Translations under genes and position numbers: made by a program | The notes under the pieces: model-generated | Told to the model about the DNA's origin: nothing | The model's database searches: none | Seen by the model: only the letters and a program-made list of their open reading frames with translations | Assembly (NCBI GenBank): GCA_036939755.1 | Contig: JALLAZ010000501.1 | Coordinates: 1 to 14,744 of the forward strand | DNA from: Stephanodiscus triporus | Taxonomy: Eukaryota > Bacillariophyta > Thalassiosirophyceae > Thalassiosirales > Thalassiosiraceae | Length of the DNA: 14,744 bases | Direction of reading: 5' to 3' | In this document: positions 1 through 7,417 of the stretch, one piece after another | Layout of the letters: every line of letters begins with the position of its first letter | Numbering within the stretch: the stretch's first letter is position 1

Positions 1-97
1 CATATACCATTCGAAAGATCTCGTCAAGCTCTTTCAGATGGTTATCTTTATTTTTTAATGGGTTTCTTTTTCGAGGAAAAATTTAATTTTTCAAAAT

Positions 98-113
98 CGA
101 CTGAATTCAGTCG
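98..113. promoter_or_regulatory. 16-nt perfect palindrome upstream of gene 1
   Basis: The sequence CGACTGAATTCAGTCG equals its own reverse complement over all 16 bases. It lies about 140 bases upstream of the start codon at 253, next to a CCAAT pentamer at 123-127. A dimeric factor site is possible but no binding factor can be named. Confidence 0.3.
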
Positions 114-135
114 GAAGGGGGGCCAATACACCGAT

Positions 136-161
136 ATGGTATGTATGTACTACCATACCAT
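136..161. promoter_or_regulatory. Inverted repeat ATGGTATG / CATACCAT
   Basis: Two perfectly complementary 8-nt arms (136-143 and 154-161) flank a 10-nt spacer, about 90-115 bases before the gene 1 start codon. A related ACCATA/TATGGT inverted repeat occurs in the divergent promoter at 4600-4614. A transcription-factor site is an inference from symmetry and position only. Confidence 0.3.
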
Positions 162-252
162 CTTCTGGGTATCGTAACCTGCTCCACCACCTCCTCATCT
201 TCAATCGTCTTCCTATCTCCAAACCTGCTCCATCTCATCGTCGACTCAGGCC

Positions 253-1779
253 ATGAAGTTGATAGTGTTGACGATCCTGTTCTCCGCTTACACATGCGCG
301 GCATTTTCGGCCGAAACGCCAGATTCATGTCCAACTAAGCAACGCTATCACAGCCTCCTACCTCGGCGGGCGGAAGGCGCGGGCGAAGTCCAGAACGTCC
401 TGGGCGCGAGCGGCACCGTCCAATCTAACCGTCGAAGCTGGTTAGCGAAAGGCCTCGTCTCCGCATCCTCGGCACTCCTATTGGATCTTGGATCGGATCC
501 GCCATCGGCAGTGGCAGCTGTGTATGCCTTGCCGACGAGAATGAAACAGTTTACCGTTCTTGCGCCATTGGGCACTCCCAAGTCCACGGGAAGCAAACTC
601 ACGGGGTTATCTCTATCTGAAATTGCTTCTCGTCTCTCGCATGATCTAGTGGAAGGATCTACCGGCAAAGGGGGGTACTTTATTTCGGGCAAGTAGAAAT
701 TGTTCGTGTAGGTCCTTTTCTGACACACGAGACGGCAAACTTACTTTTTCGATTTCGTTAAGGCGACATATCCACCGAAATATTTCGTGACGATTGCATA
801 TTTGTCGACCCGACCAATGCTGTCTCGTCTCTGAGTCGGTACGAAAACGCACTCAAGATCCTGTTTGACCCTGATCGATCCTACGTGCAACTGCTGGGAA
901 AACTGGATATAGATGAAACGAAGAATCAAATCACGGCACGAATTAGGAGTGGGGGGGTCCTTAAGCTCCCTTGGAGTCCAAGAATCTCTTCCTACGAAAG
1001 GTGAGATGAGATCGCCAAGCATCTCACGCAATTGTTTTCTCTGGTTTGCTTGCTCAAATGCAATGTGTCAAAGCACTATCATATACACAATAGATGACAG
1101 TGGATTGGTTCAAAGTCAATATCAGGAGTGGAGCATCTCCGCATCCCAGGCTCTGAGGGAAACATTTACGCCTTTGTCGCTCAGAGCCCCCTTTTCGGAT
1201 CTTCAACGCGGACAAAATGAACCAAAGGATGTAGGGGAGTTATTTGCCTTGGTCAACGGTCACAGACCTAATGATTATACTCAGGGTCAGAGATTACAAA
1301 TAACGTCGCTGATAGATAAGATTGTCAATGCGCATTATGATTGGAAGAAAGAGGACTTAGATGGTAGATGGGCATTGGCATACATTCAACCTGGCCCAGG
1401 AGGCGGGGGAATTGATAGACGAATTCCATTTCCTGATTTGCCATTGAACAACAATTATCAAATCTTCTCAAAAAACTCAGTGGTCAACGTGGGAGAGATT
1501 TTTGGACCAATATTGGAAGTAAGAGTTGGTGGTAGTCTCCAAGAGGAGGATAAAAGAAGTCATTCCACACCAAAACGATATCGTGCAAATATTGACAAGG
1601 GAGGACTGTGCATAGGAAAAGGACGCAATAACTGTATACCATTACCGATCAATGGCGAAGGAATTTTCGATGGCGTTTACCTCGGTGAAAGACTGAGGAT
1701 TGGGCAGAACATAAATGGTGGTGGAGCAAGAGTCGTTCAAGTGAAGGTTGCCAGGGAACTCATCAAAGATTTTACGTGA
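253..1779 (+). CDS. Plastid (thylakoid) protein: NTF2/SnoaL-like domain fused to PAP/fibrillin domain
   Basis: Three exons, 253-688, 763-1000 and 1074-1779, join in frame to 459 residues ending in TGA. Residues 1-17 form a hydrophobic signal peptide followed by Ala-Phe (17-18), the cleavage motif of diatom plastid pre-sequences. A twin arginine (60-61), a hydrophobic stretch and an AVAA motif near 86-89 suggest Tat-type passage into the thylakoid lumen. Residues about 118-257 resemble the plastid SnoaL/NTF2-like family: GYFISG, then FRDDC.FVDPTN, LSRYEKALKILFDP, LKLPW and W.ISA..ALRE..TP. Residues about 297-450 fit PAP/fibrillin: DLDGRWALAY, a central LEVRVGGS segment and a late YLGERLRI motif. 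Fibrillins bind lipids or hydrophobic molecules at plastid membranes; the ligand here is unknown. Targeting is inferred. The gene is convergent with the next gene. The domain call is firm, the exact lumen location less so. Confidence 0.85.
689..762 (+). other. Intron 1 of the NTF2-fibrillin gene, GC-AG type
   Basis: The 74-nt intron starts with GCAAGT at 689-694, the typical sequence of GC donors, and ends with TTAAG at 758-762. It splits a glycine codon and restores YFISG-DISTEIF, which matches the expected domain. GT donors nearby either shift the frame, lie after the in-frame TAG at 694, or (GTACTT at 675) drop the conserved Tyr-Phe. Confidence 0.72.
1001..1073 (+). other. Intron 2 of the NTF2-fibrillin gene
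   Basis: 73 nt, from GTGAGA to CAAAG. It interrupts the serine codon between the Tyr-Glu ending exon 2 and TIIYTIDD in exon 3. A pyrimidine-rich stretch (1031-1053) precedes the acceptor. Confidence 0.85.
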
Positions 1780-1901
1780 CATCGTACAACAGACGAACAA
1801 AGAAGATGTCTTCCTAAGTATGTAATTGCAATCACAATAATTGCATGGCTATGAACTTATGAGCTCAGCGCGTTAAGAAGTGTTGACAGTGATGGTTGAA
1901 G

Positions 1902-1915
1902 TGTTGTGCACAACA
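1902..1915. repeat. 14-nt perfect palindrome TGTTGTGCACAACA
   Basis: The sequence is self-complementary over 14 bases and sits about 120 bases past the gene 1 stop codon. It could act in 3'-end formation, or be chance. Confidence 0.25.
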
Positions 1916-2056
1916 ACAGACGCCCTATCTATCAAAGAGTTCTGTTTGCGAATAATTATAATACATAAACCATGATTCTCCCGTGTAGACTCGGGCAGTA
2001 TTCAAGCACTTTGACTAGGCACCCCTCCACTGTCCCCATACCACCTCCTCGATAGA

Positions 2057-2069
2057 TGACGTAACGTCA
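2057..2069. promoter_or_regulatory. CRE/bZIP-like palindrome TGACGT-A-ACGTCA
   Basis: Two TGACGT cores face each other across one base. TGACGT is a known bZIP/CRE core and works in CO2/cAMP-responsive diatom promoters. The position between two 3' ends is odd for a promoter element, so a role is uncertain. Confidence 0.25.
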
Positions 2070-2282
2070 GGAGGAGCCAATTCGAAGAAAGCAGGACGGA
2101 AGTTGTTAACCCATTCCAAAAAAAGGTAACCAAATGTGAAAAACCGAATCTGAATGCCTCGCCGCAATTGTGCCGGTGATGAACAGTAACCTCTCAACAT
2201 CTCCTACGATGTCACATGTGGGTCTGCATGATATTCTATACAAGAAAATGATCAGAAACAGTTGAGTTTGACAATGATGAAG

Positions 2283-4419
2283 CTATTGCTGGGTCCGTGA
2301 AGAGTCCTGGAAATACATCGAAGAATTCTTAGAGGATGGAGAGTGAGAAAAATACATGTCATCGACTGCCCTTGGGGCACATCGATATCCTGGACTATTC
2401 GGCAAAGCTGACGACGCCCTCTTGCGCTCCGTCCGCACTCTCAATACCATTATTAAGAACGAAGCAAATGCACAAACCGCAAGGGAAACTACCCCAATTG
2501 CGATGTAGAAAGTGATGGGTTGGGATGAGTCGCTAGAGTTTTTGATCGAATCAGAATTTTTACTTCCAATCACATTCAAGTTTTTCATATCGGGTCCTAG
2601 ATATGACACATGCAGAATGGCACTTTGCTCATATGATCCTCTTCCCAGTCGATCATTGATAACTGATAGGGTATCGAAGCGTGCCTCTTCTCTGTGACCA
2701 ATACTGGCTGTTAAATATATGGCACTTTGTACAATTGCACATTCTGTTGCATTACTGAACGTGGGTGTGCATTTGCCTTGCGAGAATATAAGCAAACCAA
2801 ACACAAGTGCAAAACAGTAAGATGACGTCTCGTGAACAGCAACTAGTACAAAACGATCCAAGAAGCTCACTTAAGGTAGCAACTGCAGTATTTTCCATGT
2901 AGTACACCCTCGAAACTGGCTGCTCGAATCGTCCACCTTTTTCATCGTTCAACAATCTACCACTAATACTACTTCCGTCATTAGGACAAAGCAGCAAATG
3001 ACTTGCAACGTCCTCCAATATCCAAAGTTGAATCCTTTCTACACTACTTTCGATGCTATCTCCAGCCTCAACATTAGTTTGTATCCCATATGCGAAAAAC
3101 ACTTCTTCTTCTTGCTTTGGAGTCAGCGGATCAAAGCCAAAGGGATATCCAGGGCATATTCGTTTATCATATATGGATGCACTTTCTCCATCAACGGCCA
3201 ATGATGACGGAGATGACGATATCGTATAGTCATCAATGCGATTTCTTGTATCAAAAGACAGACCGTCACCAGTGGTTGGCATGTAAGTGGGCCAAGGAAA
3301 TCGTGTCACCCCCTCCACATCTTCTGTGGGAGTCAAGGTTGGATATATGAAGTAGGTTGGCTCCTCAGTCATGGGAGACATTGCTGGAACAGGCGTTGCT
3401 TTGTCATCATCTTTTCCTTGTCCATAGATCTTATAGTTTAGTTTGGAGGTTGAATCAGCTTCGACAGGTGATGGACTGGGTACTTCTTTGACTTCAAATG
3501 ATAAATTGAGCTTCGCGGTTTGGTCGTGACCTCTGTCTTCATTTTCTCCAGTGGTCGTTCCGAAAGACTCTTTTGATTCTGATGATTCATGAGATGATGT
3601 TTTCGTCTTGCTTTTATTTTGGTCATCCTCTTCTGCCACCTCTGACTGCCCATCTTGTGATGGGGTTGATTCTGATGTGTCCATTTTTCCTTGAGTTGAG
3701 ATCGACACCTCAAGCACAGTTGGATCAGGAGTTTGCCTTTTACTGTATGGTTGTCCTCGAATTGACGTGTGACCTCGTTCTGATGTATAGCCTCGTTCTG
3801 ATGTGTCTGTTGATCCTTGAGTTGGGATTGACACCTTCAATACGGTTGGATCAGGAGTATGACTTCTACTAAATGGTTGACCTCTCGAAGAGCCGGACCA
3901 TCTGGGAGAAGAATCTGGTGATCGAGCATTAGAAGTTGGTGCCCGAGTAGGCAACTCGCCAAAACGCACTTCCTCAACTTTCTGCTGGATTTCTGATTCA
4001 CTCGCACTTTTATTGGTGGGAGATGGCGTTGGCGTGACTTCAGAAGCCATTTTACTTTTGGCGGTTACAGTTGGACTTATAGACGGCCTTGTAGATGGCG
4101 GTGCTGTTGGCCTTATTGATGGTGTAACTGTCGGCCTTGCAGATGGCGATGTCGTCAAAATTAACCTCGACGAAGGAGCTGTAGCAGTAGCATTAAGCCG
4201 CTCCTGCTGCTTATTCCGTTTTTGATTGCGTTTTTTCTTCGGTTCTTGGGCTAAAGCGGGGGCGTCTTTCACGAGCGTGGGAGAATACGTCGGCCACGAC
4301 GGGGTAGGGAAAAATGTGGTTCCAAGATATGTTGGATAATTCGTTGGATTATTAAACCTTTGATTTGGCATTCGTTTCGTCATATTTTTATCGCCTCCCT
4401 CAACAACTACTTGAGGCAT
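2283..4419 (-). CDS. Pro/Thr/Ser-rich single-pass surface protein of diatom type
   Basis: Exons 4419-2871 and 2776-2283 join in frame to 680 residues. Residues 1-50 carry PT motifs (NPTNYPTY, SWPTYSPT). A basic KKKR-rich patch at 61-70 is followed by three 8-residue units rich in RPT/RPS (94-117). Two related 24-residue repeats, RGQP..S...TPDPTVL.VSI.TQG, lie at 179-202 and 221-244. A long acidic Ser/Thr/Glu stretch follows. Residues about 421-590 look folded: CPGYPFGFDPLT, a helix-like stretch ending LLLC, then C.PTF.NATEC and VSYLGPD. Residues 604-628 form one membrane helix, followed by RVRTERKR, so the last 50 residues are probably cytoplasmic. PT-rich extracellular proteins with one membrane helix are common in diatoms and are thought to act at the cell wall or in adhesion; this role is inferred. 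No signal peptide is visible at the chosen ATG (context GTCACCATG), so an upstream exon may be missing. Confidence 0.8.
2777..2870 (-). other. Intron of the PT-rich protein gene
   Basis: 94 nt on the minus strand, from GTGAGC at 2870 to CGCAAG ending at 2777. It splits a serine codon and joins TAVATL to KCTPTF. Reading through it would give a different tail ending at 2752 and would lose the membrane helix. Confidence 0.8.
3688..3885 (-). repeat. Two diverged coding repeats, period 126 nt
   Basis: Copies at 3885-3814 and 3759-3688 encode 24-residue units sharing RGQP, TPDPTVL, VSI and TQG. Between them lie the short repeats SERGYT and SERGHT. This is an in-frame internal duplication in the extracellular stalk. 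Confidence 0.7.
4069..4140 (-). repeat. Coding 24-nt minisatellite, 8-residue PT units
   Basis: Three consecutive 24-nt units encode ARPTVTPS, IRPTAPPS and TRPSISPT (residues 94-117). Pro/Thr/Ser repeats of this kind are usually extended and O-glycosylated; glycosylation here is inferred. Confidence 0.65.
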
Positions 4420-4975
4420 GGTGACGCTTGATTGAATAACATGTACGATATATATATGTACTCTACGATGATACTACCAAGATGAGAGACGGGTGCGATT
4501 CTTCGCTGCACTCGCAATTTTTTGGCACGTGTGTTCAAAAATGTTGGAGGGAAATTCAATTCCAACGCACCGCCCGATATTATTTAGTTTATTGTACGTA
4601 CCATAGAGTATGGTGCTGAATACCTATTATTATCGTGTGTGAGGTGAATACAGGCCTACGTAGAAGATACCATACTTATCGTAGGTGGGAATAGATAGAA
4701 ATACCTGAATTATTTGAACGGGGGAAGCATATATCGTACCTCACAAGAGACCACGCATGCATGCACACAAGGAAGAATCGTCGAAGTCAATGGAAGAACA
4801 GCACAGCCGGCCAAGACACAGTAAGGAAGAAGGAAGCGAAGAAGACCCGCCCTCGCTCAATCATTTAATTTACTTCAATTTTTCGAAGTAACTCAATCCC
4901 ATCGAACTTATTGTGAAGGAAGGCAAAGAAACATTGCACGAATCTTAGACTGCAATTTGACACTGGGACTAAATA
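4420..4975. promoter_or_regulatory. Divergent intergenic (bidirectional promoter) region
   Basis: This 556-nt gap separates two genes pointing away from each other, so it should hold both promoters. Visible elements are an alternating TATATATA tract just upstream of the minus-strand gene (4449-4456), a CACGTG box (4526-4531), the inverted repeat ACCATA-GAG-TATGGT (4600-4614) and a GCATGCATGC palindrome near 4755. A purine-rich stretch (4825-4848) precedes the plus-strand start. None has been tied to a factor. Confidence 0.45.
4600..4614. promoter_or_regulatory. Inverted repeat ACCATA-GAG-TATGGT
   Basis: A perfect 6-nt inverted repeat with a 3-nt spacer sits in the divergent promoter. It shares its half-site with the inverted repeat at 136-161. 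A further TACCATAC lies about 55 bases downstream. Function unknown. Confidence 0.3.
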
Positions 4976-5272
4976 ATGACAGGGACAACCACTTTCGACA
5001 GGGCCAGAGCTGTCTCCGTCGTCGACTATGCATTCATCAACTGCGACAGCTATTCGAAAGTCGAGATGGAATACTGCTGTGCGGGGAACCGAGGGAAATA
5101 CACCGGCGAGGTCAACGAGGAGGGGAAGCCCCACGGGCATGGCTCGTTCGTGCGAGAAGGCGAAGGCGAAACGCCCATGACTTACGTCGGAACGTGGAGG
5201 CACGGTGAAAGGGTCGGGGAAGGCAGATATTACACGAACGGACGTCTTTTGGGTAATGTTGTTTGGGATTGA
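4976..5272 (+). CDS. Small MORN-repeat protein (98 aa)
   Basis: The single exon starts at an ATG with A at -3. An in-frame TAA at 4970-4972 rules out a longer start without splicing. About 39 N-terminal residues match no family I know and include CC at 34-35. Two MORN units follow, at about 40-60 (GKYTGEVNEEGKPHGHGSF) and 69-92 (TYVGTWRHGERVGEGRYYTNG). MORN repeats bind membranes or act as scaffolds in other eukaryotes; two units are few, so this may be a fragment of a larger scaffold or a small adaptor. It is divergent from the PT-rich gene and lies about 2.1 kb upstream of a much larger MORN gene on the same strand. Confidence 0.7.
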   Translation: MTGTTTFDRARAVSVVDYAFINCDSYSKVEMEYCCAGNRGKYTGEVNEEGKPHGHGSFVREGEGETPMTYVGTWRHGERVGEGRYYTNGRLLGNVVWD

Positions 5273-6049
5273 TTGGAGGGCATGATGTTCTCATGGTATC
5301 AATAGCATCACGCGGCGCTTTTATGTAAATATTGGATAAGAAAGTAAGGACACAACGAGCTAGATTAATGCAAGATTGGTAATGCCGAAAAGATGTATTC
5401 GCACCGTTCGCTTGGTCATTGATACCTATTCTAACGTTGAGCAAACTGTAGCTTGCATAATTCATAAAATAACTACTCTGTTTCCCGGCAACATGAGTAT
5501 TCACTCGCACATGTAATTTTCTGCAGGGGATTGCCTTTTTTTACTCATCGACATGATCTATGCTGACTGTGTAAGCACAGACTTTCTGAGAGTAAATGCA
5601 GACCAACGTTAGAAAAAATCTTAACACCATCACTATTTAACTTTCTCTTTGTCAGACTAGACCCCCCAAATGACATTCTTGTCTCAATTTGTTAGACCTT
5701 ACCATTAACAGAATCCTGCCACATGAAAGTGGTGGGGCAGGGAAGATTAGTACTGGGTTCTATACCCAGCAAGTCATGATGGATTTTGGAGAAAAAGCCA
5801 CTCAATGTAAAATGGCCCCAGACTCAGATATATTGAGACAATCTCTTCCCTGCTATGATTGCCCTAAAATGGCCCACATAGAGCCCCGATTTATAGCTTG
5901 CTGTGATGTCAGTGTCAGACATTGCATTGGCTGCAGTCTGAATGCCCATTTAGTCATCATATTCATGCATGCAAAGATAAAGGTGGTCCAGGCTCACAGT
6001 AGCTACTGAACCTCCCCAACACAAACATACCGTGGTTGCCCTTCTTGGC
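5273..6049. other. Intergenic region, no supported gene
   Basis: The first part is the 3' flank of the small MORN gene. From about 5640 the sequence looks like decayed repeat. A 106-codon frame (5689-6009) has only a TTG start and no recognisable motif. A short hairpin at 5754-5770 resembles a tRNA T-arm (see findings). Confidence 0.4.
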
Positions 6050-6499
6050 ATTCTCCTGCCAGCAACTAATCTCTGCAAATAATCAACAATTGGTAGTGAC
6101 TTCTTATACACTTAGGAGAATGGAGAATGGCAGGCAACCAAGAACCAAGAAGATGAAGAAGCAATGTCAGACAGAGTAATGGAGGGACAGCTTGGACATC
6201 AAAACTTGGATGTTGTGGAGTCTAAAGACTTCTTATGTGATTTTGTAGATATCATCTCAAGTGGGGAGACAAAGATTCTCCTGCCAGCAACTAATCTCTG
6301 CAAATAATCAACAATTGGTAGTTACTTCTTATATACTTAGGAGAATGGAGAATGGAAGGCAACCAAGAACCAAGAAGATGAAGAAGCAATGTCAGGCAGA
6401 GTAATGGAGGAACAGCTTGAACATCAAAACTTGGATGTTGTGGAGTCTGAAGACTTCTTATGTGATTTGGTAGATATCATATCAAGTGGGGAGACAAAG
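6050..6499 (+). repeat. Tandem duplication, two 225-bp units
   Basis: Copy 1 (6050-6274) and copy 2 (6275-6499) have the same length with no indels and, by my count, differ at nine positions (about 96% identical). The unit starts ATTCTCCTGCC and ends GGGGAGACAAAG. Each copy holds an open stretch encoding a segment with HQNLDVVES.DFLCD and DIISSGETK. In copy 1 it runs into the next unit and stops; in copy 2 it continues to 6616 as a 75-codon ATG frame (6389-6616). Five of the six differences inside this frame change the residue, which argues against purifying selection. I do not recognise the peptide. A decayed transposon or gene fragment that duplicated in place is the likeliest reading. Confidence 0.85.
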
Positions 6500-7417
6500 A
6501 CTATGATGCAGAGCACAATCAAGAAAGTCTACCCGACCACAAGGCAGATGACCCCCAATGCCGATCATGGGCATATGCATATGACAACAAATTCTCTGAA
6601 GGTCAAGTGCTGCTGAGCAGCCAGAAATGCGAGATGATAGCTTCAATTGGCAGTGACCATTGGCAGAGTTGAATCAAAGAAGCAAGAGTTCTTCTTGCTC
6701 TGCATCTTTGACTTTGGTTACTGCAAACCAGACAGGGTAAGTAAGTTTGAATATTGTACTCAGTACAGTACTCACTCTACTAATCCACAAAATGCATGGC
6801 AGCATGATGGACTACTGTGATCCACAAAAACAAAAAATGCACGATTACATTCTGATCCATATTCCTATTTTCTAACGGGATCCCACCTAGATGACTATTA
6901 GATGCAAGTGGCATCAATGTTTGTCACTAGAGTATGTTTCAGACCTTCCCCCATCATTGTCCTCCCTGTCCCTGGTTCCTCCAGCGTGCGCAGCAGCGAG
7001 GGGTATGATATGGAACATAAGCTGGAGCAGTCTTTATCATAATGCCCCAATGAAAAGCCCAATGAACTGGCTCGGAGCAGCTTTTAAGGGAGGGGCCCAA
7101 CTGTTTTGGGAGAAAAGAGAAGAATGGACGGAAATCGGAGTCATTCCCGTTCATGGTGACAACCGGGACCAGCCTGGCATTTCTCCCTTAGCAGTTTGAC
7201 ACTTAAATAATTACTCTCCCCTCTTGGACTCGAAACAGGTAAGTCGGCACTGCTTGTAGTGTCCCATCCCAGAGTTCAGTTGCCCCTGCGAGGTTATTCG
7301 CCTTAAAAAACTTCAGCACCACCATACCTCCCTGACCTCCTCTTGACTCGATCGCCGGGGGGACAACGGCGGCACTTATGAAAAAATGGCACGGATGTGC
7401 ATGAACATGAAATCGAC
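6500..7417. other. Gene-poor stretch and upstream region of the coiled-coil/MORN gene
   Basis: Bases 6500-6740 continue the material next to the duplication and include the 12-nt palindrome CATATGCATATG (6572-6583). A 102-codon plus-strand frame (6891-7199) has an ATG but no domain. From about 7200 the sequence is likely promoter and 5' leader of the next gene: it contains a consensus splice donor CAG|GTAAGT (7236-7244), a possible acceptor CTTCAG (7311-7316) that would give a 78-nt leader intron, and a cluster of upstream ATGs. Confidence 0.4.

Larger units (their letters stand above)
1780..2282. other. Intergenic region between convergent 3' ends
   Basis: The region separates the stop codons of two convergent genes. 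I see no supported gene. It holds a TGCAAT/ATTGCA inverted repeat (1827-1845), a 14-nt palindrome (1902-1915) and a TGACGT-A-ACGTCA palindrome (2057-2069). A 61-codon minus-strand frame (2200-2015) has an ATG but no recognisable motif. Confidence 0.5.

Noticed and set aside
675..762. GT-AG alternative for intron 1 of gene 1 using GTACTT at 675
   Set aside because: It keeps the frame but removes the conserved Tyr-Phe before the DDC motif; the GCAAGT donor fits better.
2015..2200. 61-codon minus-strand ORF with ATG
   Set aside because: No domain, short, and placed between convergent 3' ends. Retained only as a remark.
5689..6009. 106-codon plus-strand open frame
   Set aside because: It starts with TTG only, has no domain and lies in repeat-like sequence.
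6891..7199. 102-codon plus-strand open frame
   Set aside because: It has an ATG but no recognisable domain, and shows none of the compositional features of the real genes.
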